Below are positions 9,097 to 19,341 of a stretch of DNA of 64,000 nt, piece by piece. The DNA is from an uncultured Bartonella sp. (GTDB lineage Bacteria > Pseudomonadota > Alphaproteobacteria > Rhizobiales > Rhizobiaceae): assembly GCA_946478235.1 (NCBI GenBank), contig CAMLBF010000003.1, forward strand, positions 248,001 to 312,000, written 5' to 3'. A program made the position numbers and the translations under genes. Under the pieces are notes generated by a model. It was not told where the DNA came from. It made no database searches and was given only the letters and a program-made list of their open reading frames with translations. Numbering within the stretch: the first letter of the stretch is position 1; the number at the start of each line of letters is the position of its first letter.

Positions 9097-10160
9097 TGTT
9101 GAAAGTAAATGTAAAAGACGCAAGAAAACTTGCATATGATATCCTTTTGGCAAAAGGAATTGACGAAACTGTTGCAGCAAATGTTGCTGACCACCTTATT
9201 GCCTCTGACCAGGCTGGCTATGCCAGCCATGGCCTGACAATATTGCCAAACTATGTAAAGGCTCTTGATCAAGGCACACTCAAAGCAAATGCCGCACCGG
9301 AACGCTTTAGAAATGATGGCCCATTACTTGGCTATGATGCTCATCTCGGTTTTGGTCAACATGCTGCAAAAGTAGCCTTTTCAGACGCAATCAATGTTGC
9401 AAAGAAAAATGGTATTTGCGCCCTGACATTGCGTTATGGACACCATATCGGTCGTATTGGCTATTATGGCGAAATGGCGTGTGAAGCTGGAATGGCATTG
9501 CTTACCTTTTGCAATATCATCAAGCGTGTGCCAACGGTTGCGCCATTTGGTGGCATCAAGGCAAAGCTTACCACAAACCCAATGTGTTACGCTTGGCCAC
9601 TACCTAATGGCAAAGCACCTTTTGTCCTTGACCTAGCAACAGGTGCAATAGCGCTTAACAAGGCACGCGTTCTTGCTGATAGAGGCGAACAAGCACCTGC
9701 TGGCAGTCTGATTGATGCAACAGGCAATCCAACGACAGACCCTAGTGTTCTTTTTCAGGATCCTCCGGGAAATCTTCTGACATTTGGCGGACATAAGGGT
9801 TATGGCTTAGGCCTTGCTGTGGAACTATTTGCCGGAATACTTTCAGGTGGCGGTACAATACAGGACGAGCATTACGGTAATGGAATGGCCGTCAATAATG
9901 TTTTTGCCATCGTGATCGATATATCGAAATTTGTTGCCAAAGAATGGGCTGAAAAAGAAACCGAAGCTTTCTTCAGTTATCTTAAAGATTGCCCTACGCA
10001 AGACGGCAAAGGTTCGATTTTATACGCTGGCGAAGTTGAAGGTCAAAACCGGATAAAATATGCCAATGAGATTGTCGTTGATGACAAATCATGGAATACT
10101 TTTTCTGAACTGACAAAACAACTGAATGTCAGTTTGCCGATCGCGCACGCCGCGACATAA
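9096..10160 (+). CDS. Malate/L-lactate/L-sulfolactate dehydrogenase family (Ldh2) oxidoreductase
   Basis: 354 residues of the Ldh_2 family (PF02615), NAD(P)-dependent enzymes with their own fold that oxidise malate, L-sulfolactate, ureidoglycolate or diketogulonate-type acids. Family landmarks are DQAGYASHGLTILPNYVKAL, the catalytic His region LRYGHHIGRIGYYGEMA, APFGG and the glycine-rich GGHKGYGLGLAVELFAGILSGG. The start chosen is ATG 9096, which overlaps the symporter stop by one base; the frame is open back to 9087 but MLKVNVKDARKLAYDIL is the usual family N-terminus. It probably oxidises the compound brought in by the symporter. A strong terminator follows at 10201. Confidence 0.87.
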   Translation: MLKVNVKDARKLAYDILLAKGIDETVAANVADHLIASDQAGYASHGLTILPNYVKALDQGTLKANAAPERFRNDGPLLGYDAHLGFGQHAAKVAFSDAINVAKKNGICALTLRYGHHIGRIGYYGEMACEAGMALLTFCNIIKRVPTVAPFGGIKAKLTTNPMCYAWPLPNGKAPFVLDLATGAIALNKARVLADRGEQAPAGSLIDATGNPTTDPSVLFQDPPGNLLTFGGHKGYGLGLAVELFAGILSGGGTIQDEHYGNGMAVNNVFAIVIDISKFVAKEWAEKETEAFFSYLKDCPTQDGKGSILYAGEVEGQNRIKYANEIVVDDKSWNTFSELTKQLNVSLPIAHAAT

Positions 10161-10200
10161 TAAACCGGATCTAGTATTCGTTTCTGTGAAAACAAGCAAA

Positions 10201-10243
10201 GCCCTGTCGGTATTTATTGCAAAAACCGACAGGGCATTATTTT
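10201..10243 (+). terminator. Rho-independent terminator after the dehydrogenase
   Basis: An 11-bp perfect stem (GCCCTGTCGGT 10201-10211 with ACCGACAGGGC 10225-10235) with a 13-base loop is followed by ATTATTTT. It ends the symporter-dehydrogenase transcript and separates it from lysR. Confidence 0.88.
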
Positions 10244-10347
10244 AAACAATAAAAGATTTATCCGAATAATGTTTCCAGAATCGGACTTCTTCAGTTAAAA
10301 CCCCCTTATGTTAATGAATTCTCTGGAACTTTTTCCGTTAACATCTG

Positions 10348-10363
10348 TTAAAATCGGTTTACA
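10348..10363. promoter_or_regulatory. Imperfect palindrome before lysR, relative of the 7319 site
   Basis: TTAAAATCGGTTTACA matches the perfect palindrome at 7319-7334 at 13 of 16 positions. It ends 15 bases before the lysR ATG, immediately ahead of the ribosome binding site TTGGAG (10365-10370). This position would suit autoregulation by blocking transcription or translation. Confidence 0.45.
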
Positions 10364-10378
10364 GTTGGAGCGTTAGAA

Positions 10379-11242
10379 ATGAACGAACGGGATTGGGAAC
10401 TTTTAAGAGTTCTATATGAAGTCAAATCTATTACGCGCGCAGCAGATAGACTTTTTATCACCCAACCTGCCCTTTCAATACGCCTTAAAAATATTGAATC
10501 CTATTTCAATACAACACTTGTGATCCGGAATAAAAAAGGAATTCAATTCACATCTGAAGGGGAATTTCTTGCAAAAAAAGCGTCATTCATGATCAATGAA
10601 ATGACCCTGGTTAAAGAACAAATCCAAACCATGAAAGGCACTGTTTCGGGAACAATCCGTATTGGCGCATCAAATTTTATGAGTAAATACGTATTACCTG
10701 CGATATTAAGTGATTTTAAAAAAGAATATCCGGATGTCCGGTATCAATTATATTCCGGTTGGAGCCGTGATATATTGCAAATGGTTATCAACAATGATGT
10801 CCATATGGGATTTATCAGGGGTGATTATCACTTTACCGGTGAAAGATTGTTACTTTACAGAGATGTAATGTGCTTTGCTAATATAACAAAAGTTTCACCA
10901 ACAGAATTGAATAACCTTAACCTGATTGATTATCAAAACGACCCATTAAATCAACTCCTGATCAATCGATGGTGGTTGGAAAACTATTCAACACCGCCCC
11001 GTATTAGTATGAATGTAGACCGCTTGGATACGTGTCTAGAAATGGTAAGACACGGACTTGGTTATGGTTTTTTGCCTTCAACCGTTATGAAAATGGCGCC
11101 TGAATTGTATAGCGAACCATTGATCTATAAAAACGGAAAACGTTGTGAGCGAGATACATGGTTGTTTTATAATAAAGAGGCTTGCGAATTAAGTCTTGTC
11201 AATGCGTTTATATCAAAGATCAGCACTCTAAAGCTTGGATAA
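10379..11242 (+). CDS. LysR family transcriptional regulator
   Basis: 287 residues. Residues 1-60 form the winged helix-turn-helix (VKSITRAADRLFITQPALSIRLKNIE). A linker helix and the effector-binding domain follow (about 90-287), starting GTIRIGASNFMSKYVLPAIL, the usual LysR substrate-domain entry. The ATG is preceded by TTGGAG 8 bases upstream. It lies on the same strand downstream of the symporter and dehydrogenase, behind a terminator, so it has its own promoter. It probably controls those two genes, perhaps through the paired inverted repeats at 7319 and 10348. No cofactor can be assigned. Confidence 0.9.
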   Translation: MNERDWELLRVLYEVKSITRAADRLFITQPALSIRLKNIESYFNTTLVIRNKKGIQFTSEGEFLAKKASFMINEMTLVKEQIQTMKGTVSGTIRIGASNFMSKYVLPAILSDFKKEYPDVRYQLYSGWSRDILQMVINNDVHMGFIRGDYHFTGERLLLYRDVMCFANITKVSPTELNNLNLIDYQNDPLNQLLINRWWLENYSTPPRISMNVDRLDTCLEMVRHGLGYGFLPSTVMKMAPELYSEPLIYKNGKRCERDTWLFYNKEACELSLVNAFISKISTLKLG

Positions 11243-11995
11243 GCACGATAATATTGTGATAGATTGTAAAAATGTCAGAACGCTGGATTTATGCATAAGG
11301 TCACGCCAGCATCATTGAAATGACGCTCCGCAACTTTCAAAATTTGTCATTTTGATAAGTAATGTACCACAATGAGAAAGCCCTTTTATATTGTATTCGC
11401 TCATCAAAGCTTAGCCATGTAGTTCAAAAACGGCGATATGTAATTTTCTTACTTTCTATACCGCCCCTATCCATCTAATTTACTGAATTCAATCATGATC
11501 GTTACGTTCACACATCATGCTATTTAAGTGAAAATTACCAGTGAGCTTCCAAATACCTTGCCCGTTAATTGAGACAACATCACATATGTCTGCATAGAAT
11601 GTTTCACCTAGATGCTAATTTGATCAGGGTATATTTCAAGAACGACGAACGGGCTGCAATATAGACCCAAATTGCCTGCACCTGAAAAGCGCCGACGAAC
11701 TACCATGAAAAACGTTGTCTTTTTCACTTTGTGTGTGAAAAATATTATGAGTAAACCTTGAGACAACTGATCGTAACGCGAGCTAATTTACAGAAATACC
11801 GCGAAATTATTCAGAAAATAATCCAGTGAAAATAATTTTGGCTTTTCGGCAAAATACTATTTCAAAACCCGAATGCTAGCGGCACATTCTCTTCCAACGA
11901 TATTCCTATATTATTTTAGTGGGGGAAGAGATGGGGGAAGAGCTTCACTCGAGAAGAAATAACCGCTTGATTATAAAGGATTTTTTTTAGGAAAA
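11243..11995. other. Gene-free region before tRNA-Ser(UGA)
   Basis: 753 bases with no ORF worth calling. A small imperfect tandem repeat of 12 bases (TGGGGGAAGAGA then TGGGGGAAGAGC) is at 11920-11943, close to the 3' side of the tRNA. No transposase remnant, riboswitch or clear terminator was recognised. Confidence 0.5.
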
Positions 11996-12085
11996 TGGCG
12001 GAGGGGGTGGGATTCGAACCCACGGTACAGTCTCCTGCACGCCGGTTTTCAAGACCGGTGCCTTAAACCGCTCGGCCACCCCTCC
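11996..12085 (-). tRNA. tRNA-Ser(UGA)
   Basis: On the minus strand the sequence begins GGAGGGGTGGCCGAGCGG and ends CCCCTCCGCCA. Acceptor stem GGAGGGG/CCCCTCC, anticodon stem CCGGT/ACCGG with loop CTTGAAA give anticodon TGA. The long variable arm typical of tRNA-Ser follows, then the GGTTCGAATCC T-loop. CCA is encoded. Confidence 0.96.
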
Positions 12086-12161
12086 AAAAAAGGTTGTGAT
12101 TGTCTTTACAAGGTTCTGACAAAAGGTCAATCACCTAATTTAATTTTTTTTGATAATTATT

Positions 12162-13625
12162 CTAATTTGTGCGTGTTCCACGATAAATATTTACCCCCAA
12201 ATCCCGTACTTTTTTGCGCAACGTATTCCGGTTGACGCCTAAAAGCTCTGCCGCTTTTATCTGATTGCCTTTGGTTGCCGTCAAACAGGCGAGAATCAAT
12301 GGATATTCCACTTCAGCCATCACGCGATGGTACAATCCCGATGGTGGCAACTCATCGCCAAATGAAGCGAAGTATTTTTGCATATTCAACTCGACAGCTT
12401 CGGCGATCGTCATGGATTCATTATAAGTGACGGTATCTTGATTACCATTATTGCCTATTTCATTTCGCAATTCAATTTCGATAACATCAACGGAAATTTC
12501 TTCTTGCGGATATAAAGCCGCTAAGCGACGGATTAGGTTTTCCAACTCTCTGACATTGCCTGGCCATGAATAACGGCGCAACCTTTCCAACCCGTCATTA
12601 CTTATATGTTTGAATGGCAAACCAGATTCCGCTGCCATTTTAAAGAAATGACGAACAAGATCCGGTATATCGTCAGCGCGTTCACGCAATGCAGGAATAC
12701 GCAATGGCACAACATTCAATCGATAGTATAAGTCTTCGCGAAATTGCCCCTGATTAATCAGTTGATGCAAATTCTTATTGGTAGCAGCGACAATTCTAAC
12801 GTCTGTTTTGATGGGTGTCCGCCCCCCAACCGTCATATATTCGCCTTGCTGCAAGACACGAAGCAATCTTGTTTGCGCCTCCATCGGCATATCGCCAATT
12901 TCATCCAGAAACAATGTTCCCCCATTGGCTTGTTCAAACCTGCCACTTGAACGCGTATTTGCTCCGGTAAATGCCCCTTTTTCATGTCCAAAAAGTTCGG
13001 ATTCAATTAGGTCTTTTGGGATAGCGGCCATGTTGATTGCAACAAATGGTCCTTTTTGACGCCGCCCATATTCGTGAAGTGCCCGCGCGACAAGTTCCTT
13101 TCCTGTGCCAGATTCTCCGGTAATCATAACTGTTAAATCTGTTTGCATCATTCTTGCCACAACACGATATATTTCCTGCATCGCTTGCGAGCGGCCAACT
13201 AGAGGCATAGCATCAGCAGTATCGTCTATTTTATCTTTTTCAATTTTGTGCCGTGGCTCTGCCATCGCCCGACCAACAATGTTAATGAGTTCGGATAAAT
13301 CAAACGGTTTCGGCAGATAATCGTAAGCACCAGCCTCAGATGCTTTAATTGCCGTCATAAATGTATTTTGCGCACTCATCACAATAACAGGAAGTTCTGG
13401 GCGAACTTTCTTAATGCGGGGCAACAAGTCAAATGCGTTTTCGTCTGGCATCACCACATCGGTAATCACCAAATCGCCATCGCCATTAGCAATCCAGCGC
13501 CATAATAAAGCAGCATTTGGTGCAACACATACGTCATAACCTGCACGCGATAATGCCTGATTAAGGACAGTGCGAATAGCGGCATCATCGTCCGCGACAA
13601 GTATCATGCCTTTGGCCATCATCAT
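12162..13625 (-). CDS. ntrC: Nitrogen regulation response regulator NtrC
   Basis: 487 residues, the usual NtrC length. Receiver domain 1-125 has phospho-acceptor Asp56 in ITDVVMP. The sigma-54 AAA+ domain (about 140-385) has Walker A GESGTGKE at 170-177 and GAFTGA at 217-222, the loop that touches sigma-54. A Fis-type helix-turn-helix is at the end ([20 protein letters not shown]). Phosphorylated NtrC activates nitrogen-scavenging promoters. The start overlaps the ntrB stop by 4 bases (ATGA); two further ATGs follow at once, so the exact start may be up to 6 bases later. Last gene of dusB-ntrB-ntrC. Confidence 0.97.
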   Translation of the reverse strand: MMMAKGMILVADDDAAIRTVLNQALSRAGYDVCVAPNAALLWRWIANGDGDLVITDVVMPDENAFDLLPRIKKVRPELPVIVMSAQNTFMTAIKASEAGAYDYLPKPFDLSELINIVGRAMAEPRHKIEKDKIDDTADAMPLVGRSQAMQEIYRVVARMMQTDLTVMITGESGTGKELVARALHEYGRRQKGPFVAINMAAIPKDLIESELFGHEKGAFTGANTRSSGRFEQANGGTLFLDEIGDMPMEAQTRLLRVLQQGEYMTVGGRTPIKTDVRIVAATNKNLHQLINQGQFREDLYYRLNVVPLRIPALRERADDIPDLVRHFFKMAAESGLPFKHISNDGLERLRRYSWPGNVRELENLIRRLAALYPQEEISVDVIEIELRNEIGNNGNQDTVTYNESMTIAEAVELNMQKYFASFGDELPPSGLYHRVMAEVEYPLILACLTATKGNQIKAAELLGVNRNTLRKKVRDLGVNIYRGTRTN

Positions 13626-14752
13626 TCTCCCATCTGCTTATTATTGGCATCGTCCGGTTGCCACATTGGCAAAAGCACGCGAAACACAGTCTTTCCTGGC
13701 TCAGATTCGCATTCCACAACACCACCATGATCGTTCACCAGCTTGGCGACCAGTGCTAGTCCTAAACCCTTGCCATTCTGTTTGGTGGTAATAAAAGGAT
13801 CAAAGAGGTTTTCCTGTATATCCGCCGGAACACCGACCCCATTATCTTCAACAGTAAACTCCATAGGAAGTGTTACCTTGTCATATCTGCCTGGTACCGA
13901 GAGTCGAATCCCTGGTCGATAAGATGATGTTAGTGTAATGGTTGCATTGTCTCGTCCGTTCAAAGCTTCCGTTGCGTTTTTTACAAGATTAAGAAAAATC
14001 TGGATCAGTTGATCTCGGTTCGCAAACACCGGAGGAAGTGAAGGATCATATTTCTCGATAAAATGTATGTCTCTGGCAAAACCACTCTTTGCAAGAACCT
14101 TCACATGATCTAGCACTGTATGAATATTAACCGGAAAACGTTCGATCGGCCGTTCATCTGAAAACACTTCCATTCGATCAACCAAGGCAACAATTCTATC
14201 GGTTTCTTCCGTGATAAGATGGGTTAGTTGCCTATCCTCGTCACTAACAACACCTTCCAATAATTGTGCAGCACCACGAATGCCCGATAATGGATTCTTT
14301 ATTTCGTGTGCCAGCATAGAAGCTAAACCTGTGACCGAGCGAGCAGACCCACGATGAACCATTTGCCGATCAAGTTTTTCTGCCATGGATTTTTCTTGGA
14401 ATAGAACAACAATACCGCCTGGTATATCGGCAATTGGCTGTACGAAAATGTCGACAAGTTTTTCATATCCTAACTTAGGTGATGACAAGTCAACATGATA
14501 TTCATTAACCGGTTTAGGCTTTTCTCTGACCTGATTGATAAGCGACAATAAAGGGCTGCCAAATGGTAAAAAAGTCTCAAGCTTGTTGCGGGAAAGGATC
14601 GCAGAACTTGCCCGAAAAAATTGCTCTGCATCGGCATTGGCGTAAGCAATTTTATTATTTTCATCGAGCAGAATGATAGGGTGACGCACAGCATCGAGAA
14701 CAATTGTTGCGAGATTATTTTGTGAAATGTTGGGTTTATCTGGAACCATCAT
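13622..14752 (-). CDS. ntrB: Nitrogen regulation sensor kinase NtrB
   Basis: 376 residues without membrane segments, as expected for the soluble nitrogen sensor kinase. A PAS domain (about 12-120) precedes the dimerisation/phospho-acceptor helix [15 protein letters not shown] with His149. The ATPase domain has the N box ([10 protein letters not shown]), DNGVG and [11 protein letters not shown]. It phosphorylates or dephosphorylates NtrC under the control of PII protein. Its ATG overlaps the dusB stop by 4 bases and GAAGAGG lies just upstream, so translation is coupled. Confidence 0.96.
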   Translation of the reverse strand: MMVPDKPNISQNNLATIVLDAVRHPIILLDENNKIAYANADAEQFFRASSAILSRNKLETFLPFGSPLLSLINQVREKPKPVNEYHVDLSSPKLGYEKLVDIFVQPIADIPGGIVVLFQEKSMAEKLDRQMVHRGSARSVTGLASMLAHEIKNPLSGIRGAAQLLEGVVSDEDRQLTHLITEETDRIVALVDRMEVFSDERPIERFPVNIHTVLDHVKVLAKSGFARDIHFIEKYDPSLPPVFANRDQLIQIFLNLVKNATEALNGRDNATITLTSSYRPGIRLSVPGRYDKVTLPMEFTVEDNGVGVPADIQENLFDPFITTKQNGKGLGLALVAKLVNDHGGVVECESEPGKTVFRVLLPMWQPDDANNKQMGE

Positions 14753-15735
14753 GCTGCCTCTTCAGGATCAAGAGATTCACGTGAAAAAATATCAGAAAGA
14801 AGTGATAGAACATGGATCGGTTGAGTGGACGTCATCAACTCTTGGCGTTCTTTATCTGTATAAACACCATGCGCATGTTTTTTTAAATACCAATCAAGGT
14901 GTTTTCTAGCGTGGCGTATGCCTATATGCTCGCCATAATAATCCAGCATTGCCCGATAATGGTCGACAACATACCGTGCAATATCCTTGTCAAATGTATG
15001 GCCGGCAATTTCTCCTACCAACCAAGGCGAACCATATGTTGCGCGACCAATCATAACAGCGTCAGCACCAGATCGTCGCATACACTCTTCCGCATCTTTT
15101 GTGCTAGCTATGTCACCATTGGCAACCAATGGAATGGATATAACATCACGAACCCTAGCCAATTCATCCCAATTGGCTTTACCGTTATAAAATTGCATTC
15201 TTGTACGTCCATGCACGGTAATCATGGCGACACCTGCCTGCTCTGCCAATTTAGCCAATTCAGGAGCATTCATGTTGGTTTCGTCCCAACCAAGACGCAT
15301 TTTTAATGAAACTGGCACTGTGGCAACTTTTAGCACCGCTTCTATTAGTGACATTGCGAGATCAAGATCGCGCATCAGCGCTGCACCAGAATATCCGCCA
15401 ATAACTTTCTTAGCGGGACATCCCATATTAATATCAATCATGTCAGCATTACTTTGTTGCACAATTTCTGCTGCTCTTGCCATCCATAAGGCATCTCTAC
15501 CAGCCAATTGTACAATATGTTGAGGAAGATCACTCCCCTCCATTCGCGTTAAGCTTTCTTCCGCTCCGGAACATAATTCAGCACTGGCTATCATCTCAGA
15601 CACAACCATACCAGCGCCTGCTTGCCAGCTTCGTTGGCGGAAAGGTAAATCACTAACCCCTGACATCGGTGCTAGAAATACCCGATTGCGCAACTCAATA
15701 TCGCCGACTTTCAGTGGACTGGTTAATATTGACAA
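14749..15735 (-). CDS. dusB: tRNA-dihydrouridine synthase DusB (NifR3)
   Basis: 328 residues, an FMN-dependent TIM-barrel enzyme reducing uridine to dihydrouridine in tRNA. Seen are [13 protein letters not shown], the catalytic Cys106 in [10 protein letters not shown], and [15 protein letters not shown]. The only suitable start is TTG at 15735, backed by AAGAGG about 8 bases upstream and no nearer ATG or GTG. The dusB-ntrB-ntrC order is the classic nifR3 operon of alphaproteobacteria. It is the first gene, so the promoter must lie in the 240-base gap towards the glutathione transferase. Confidence 0.96.
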   Translation of the reverse strand: MSILTSPLKVGDIELRNRVFLAPMSGVSDLPFRQRSWQAGAGMVVSEMIASAELCSGAEESLTRMEGSDLPQHIVQLAGRDALWMARAAEIVQQSNADMIDINMGCPAKKVIGGYSGAALMRDLDLAMSLIEAVLKVATVPVSLKMRLGWDETNMNAPELAKLAEQAGVAMITVHGRTRMQFYNGKANWDELARVRDVISIPLVANGDIASTKDAEECMRRSGADAVMIGRATYGSPWLVGEIAGHTFDKDIARYVVDHYRAMLDYYGEHIGIRHARKHLDWYLKKHAHGVYTDKERQELMTSTQPIHVLSLLSDIFSRESLDPEEAA

Positions 15736-15974
15736 TGATTATGCCTCTTAATTGTGCATTTTTAAAACCGCTTAAACAATAAGCACATTTTTTGCAAATG
15801 ACAATAATACTACGACGTAAAAAGGTCGCAAGCGCCGCAATAAACTTAAATCTCATTGTTATGATTGGAACTCAAGAATGTAATATAATAGTATAATGCC
15901 TTGGTATGTCTCTTGAAACATGCAAAAGGCCATGCCATCTTTTCAAAGTATATTGTAATTTTGAGGATACTATA

Positions 15975-16577
15975 ATGAAATTATATTTCTCTCCCGGTGC
16001 TTGCTCTCTTTCCCCTCACATCGTTGCCAATGAAGCTGGCATACCAATCCAATTGGAAAAAGTAGATTTATCAACAAAACAAACTGCCAGTGGGAAAAAT
16101 TTTCTATCTGTAACACCTAAAGGTTACGTTCCGGCATTGGAACTTGATGATGGACGCGTCATTACAGAGGGAGTTGCTATTGTACAATATTTAGCAGATT
16201 TAAAACCTGAAAAGAATCTTGCTGAAAAACCAGGAACATATGAACGCGCAAAAGTGCAAGAATGGTTAAACTATATCGCAACCGAATTGCATAAAAATTT
16301 TAGTCCTCTTTTTCATCCTTCATCAGAGGACGCGAAAAAAGAAGCAACACAAAAACTAATCAATCGACTAGATCTCGCAGAAAAACAGCTGGAAAAATCA
16401 GAATATATCGCAACCAGCCATTTCACTGTTGCTGATGCATATCTTTTCACCGTATTGACATGGTGTCCATTTGTTGGAATTAACTTGGATGATTTGCCTG
16501 CTTTAGCAGCTTATAAAGATAAAATTGCCGACCGCGACAGCGTAAAAAAAGCATTAGCAGACGAAAAAGCTGCCTAA
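15975..16577 (+). CDS. Glutathione S-transferase
   Basis: 200 residues from ATG 15975. The frame is open from 15906, but TTGAGG just upstream of 15975 and the family start MKLYFSPGACSLSPHIVANE decide the start. The thioredoxin-like N-terminal domain (1-80) binds glutathione; GYVPALELDDG contains the cis-Pro and DGRVITEGVAIVQYL the gamma-glutamyl contact. The helical C-terminal domain has the capping motif TVADAYLFTVLTW. Length and motifs match bacterial beta-class enzymes such as E. coli GstA, with Cys10 in the SPGACSLS segment. Single gene with a terminator behind it. Confidence 0.92.
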   Translation: MKLYFSPGACSLSPHIVANEAGIPIQLEKVDLSTKQTASGKNFLSVTPKGYVPALELDDGRVITEGVAIVQYLADLKPEKNLAEKPGTYERAKVQEWLNYIATELHKNFSPLFHPSSEDAKKEATQKLINRLDLAEKQLEKSEYIATSHFTVADAYLFTVLTWCPFVGINLDDLPALAAYKDKIADRDSVKKALADEKAA

Positions 16578-16642
16578 CCGTATAAAACAATAATTATATT
16601 CAATTTATTGAATATAATATTTTAAATATATGATTTTAAATG

Positions 16643-16676
16643 GCCACTATATTACTATTATAGTGGCTATTTTTTA
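16643..16676 (+). terminator. Rho-independent terminator after the glutathione transferase
   Basis: A 9-bp stem (GCCACTATA 16643-16651 with TATAGTGGC 16659-16667) with a 7-base loop is followed by TATTTTTT. Confidence 0.85.
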
Positions 16677-16907
16677 TAATTTATTATTTTTAAAAATAAG
16701 ATAAATCCAATATTTATAAAAAAACACTTAAAATTACTTTATCTATTAAAATTATAATAAAAAATAGGACTTGCCTCATAATTAATTTTAACACAGTTGG
16801 TTTTCATGTATGCAGTTTTTCAGGGAGACTGGGAAAATATTTTTTCTCGTTTATTTTGAATTTTCCGCTTGAACTCGCGACCTTTACCGTTATATTGCAA
16901 CGGCGCT

Positions 16908-16997
16908 GGAGAGGTGGCCGAGTGGTTGAAGGCGCACGCCTGGAACGCGTGTATACGGGAGACCGTATCAAGGGTTCGAATCCCTTTCTCTCCGCCA
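16908..16997 (+). tRNA. tRNA-Ser(GGA)
   Basis: Starts GGAGAGGTGGCCGAGTGG and ends CCCTTTCTCTCCGCCA. Acceptor GGAGAGG pairs with the 3' strand. Anticodon stem CACGC/GCGTG with loop CTGGAAC gives anticodon GGA. A long variable arm (TATACGGGAGACCGTATC) identifies the serine class. CCA is encoded. Confidence 0.95.
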
Positions 16998-17907
16998 TTA
17001 TCCTTAAAAAAATATTTTATAATCAAGTAGTTATTTCTTTTCGGGTGAATCTCTTCCCCCATTAAAATTTTGCTATAAATCCTGTTGATAAAACCTCGTT
17101 ATTGTCATTTTTAGTGCAAACCGTACGCGTTATTACCAACGTTTCATTCCTTATTTCGTGTCAAATCGTTGCGTCACTATTTGCGACATCCCTCCCCTCT
17201 CTCTTCTCCCACTGGAAATTGGCTATCGGCACCTAAGAACATATTGTTTTGGGTATTATTTCATATGTTAGCCATATGAGATTTGCCAGCCACCCATTAT
17301 CTCATCTGTATAAAAGTATTAAGTACAACACATGCTTTTTCGGCGTTTGTGATTGCTGTTTGTTGACTGCTAATTTTACCGTAGAATACTCAGCATGTTA
17401 TTCTAGTAGATATATTTGTGTTTTCTGGTTAAATCATTGTATTTTCTAGCAACCATGTATGTCGGTTTTAAAGTTCTAATTCGATCAGAAATTTTGCAAA
17501 TTTGGTTGGTTATAAATTTCGTCCACTAGCCCGAAATATTTGTGCAAACCTCTCATATTTGTATGATGAGAACTGGTGAATTTTCTGGATATGTATCACG
17601 CAGATACTCACAAAATATTCCAAATCCATGATATTAAAAAGCTTATTGATCTGGATATAGTCTTCAAAACATCGATCTGAAGTTCATCTACATACACAAA
17701 TCAATCCATGCCTTTGTTGTTCATCAAAATAGATAATATGGCACAGACTTCGCGATAAAGCTGGATACAAAAGACATAAGTTTTTAAATCGGCGTTCTAG
17801 TGGTTTAAAAACAATCAAAAATTGCTAAACTTCATGAAGCAATATTTACGCATGTTTTGGTTTAGAGAGATTTTTCCTCTCGATTTAATTTATCTTTGTT
17901 CAACTTT
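16998..17907. other. Gene-free region between tRNA-Ser(GGA) and the exopolysaccharide locus
   Basis: About 910 AT-rich bases with no convincing ORF, RNA gene or repeat. I looked for a copy of the tRNA 3' end (TTCGAATCCCTTTCTCTC) that would mark an integration site and did not find one here. It may contain the 3' untranslated region of the convergent synthase gene. Confidence 0.45.
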
Positions 17908-19341
17908 TCAGTTTTTGTCTGTTTTGCTGCTACTATCAAATCCTGTTCTTTTAATATTTCCCCAAGTTGTATCTCCGGAAAAATACTTCCAAGCCGCCTT
18001 TATACGCCAAAAGCTATTGATCTGCCTATAGCCGAAACACTCGATAACAGCGGCAAGAAATAATTTGAAAATATATTTTGGTTTTCGTAAATGCCCTATG
18101 TTTATCTGTTCCAACACAATAGCAATAAGACTGACAAATATCCCATACATAAAAATCATAAAAACAAAGGACAATAGGAATTCTATTGTCATAACCTTAA
18201 AATAACATACGATGGGGAGTATAATATAGCTGATAAGCTCCAACACCGGTTCAGCAATATCAATGATAAAAACTATCGGTATGCCGATAAGGCCAATACG
18301 TCCATAACGATAATTCAACATAATATCGCGGTGTCGAAAATAGACTTCCAATGCTCCTCTTTGCCAACGTGTTCGTTGTTTAGAAAGCGTGGCTAAATCT
18401 TCTGGAGCCTCTGTCCAACATATAGCATCAGGAACAAAACCAATTTTATAATCCCGCTTATTTTCCCGCATATGTCGGTGCAATTTGATAATAACGTCGA
18501 AATCCTCACCAACTGAATTTCTGGTATATCCACCAACAGTAATAACATCCTTGCGGTTAAATACGCCAAACGCGCCAGAAATAAGCGTTAGAGTGTTGAT
18601 ATATCCCCATGCAAACCGCGCCATCAGAAAAACACGTGTATATTCCAGTATCTGGAAATAAACTAGAAGTTTGGGGCGTATATCAAAACGTTCCAAATGG
18701 CCTTTGTGGATCTTTGATCCATTGGCAACCATGACGCTGCCGCCAACAGCTACAGTGCGTACTGGATCATCAACAAAGGGTTGAACAACGCGAAGCAAAC
18801 TATCGGGTTCTAATATTGTATCGGCATCAACCATACATATCAGTTTCATACGCGAAATATTAATTCCTGCGTTTTGCGCGTCGGCTTTGCCACCATTTTC
18901 CTTATCAACAACAATGAGATTGGCATATTGCTTTGACTGGTAAAGGCCTCGGATTTCTTGATGCGGTAAAATTGCTTCAAATGACCTACTCGTCAATTCA
19001 AGCTCGAATTCCTTTATTAACACGGCCAGCATATTATCTTTAGAACCATCATTGACGATGATGATTTCTGACATTGGATATTCTAATGAAATGAGAGAAT
19101 AAACGGATTCTACAATTGTTTTTTCTTCATTATAGGCTGGAACAATAATTGAAACGGGTGGTGCATTATCTTTATAGCTTTGCCAAAGAAGACCATCTTT
19201 TGGAACAGATGCATGATGCAAATAAGCAAACAACGTCAGCAAAAGCTGAACGAGCATGATGACAACCCAGAAACTATAGCTGGTAAAAACAAAAGCAAAC
19301 GAAACATTGAAAAACCAGACAATGAACGTACCCTTCATCAT
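17908..19341 (-). CDS. Processive GT2 glycosyltransferase (PgaC/YaiP-like polysaccharide synthase)
   Basis: 477 residues with the cellulose/PNAG synthase plan. Two N-terminal helices (about 5-40) are followed by a cytoplasmic GT2 domain with PVSIIVPAYNEE, VNDGSKDN, the DAD metal site (CMVDADTI), the catalytic GEDFD and the processivity motif QRTRW. Three to four C-terminal helices follow (about 355-450). It should polymerise a nucleotide-sugar into a beta-linked chain and pass it across the inner membrane; the sugar is unknown. No PilZ domain is attached. The start overlaps the HEAT-protein stop by 4 bases. Confidence 0.88.
   Translation of the reverse strand: MMKGTFIVWFFNVSFAFVFTSYSFWVVIMLVQLLLTLFAYLHHASVPKDGLLWQSYKDNAPPVSIIVPAYNEEKTIVESVYSLISLEYPMSEIIIVNDGSKDNMLAVLIKEFELELTSRSFEAILPHQEIRGLYQSKQYANLIVVDKENGGKADAQNAGINISRMKLICMVDADTILEPDSLLRVVQPFVDDPVRTVAVGGSVMVANGSKIHKGHLERFDIRPKLLVYFQILEYTRVFLMARFAWGYINTLTLISGAFGVFNRKDVITVGGYTRNSVGEDFDVIIKLHRHMRENKRDYKIGFVPDAICWTEAPEDLATLSKQRTRWQRGALEVYFRHRDIMLNYRYGRIGLIGIPIVFIIDIAEPVLELISYIILPIVCYFKVMTIEFLLSFVFMIFMYGIFVSLIAIVLEQINIGHLRKPKYIFKLFLAAVIECFGYRQINSFWRIKAAWKYFSGDTTWGNIKRTGFDSSSKTDKN

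Noticed and set aside
10379-11242. LysR as regulator of ntrBC or the GST gene
   Set aside because: It is closest to the symporter-dehydrogenase unit and shares an inverted repeat with it; a link to the minus-strand genes beyond the tRNA has no support.
16998-17250. Integration (att) site next to tRNA-Ser(GGA)
   Set aside because: No integrase and no direct repeat of the tRNA 3' end were found in the window.
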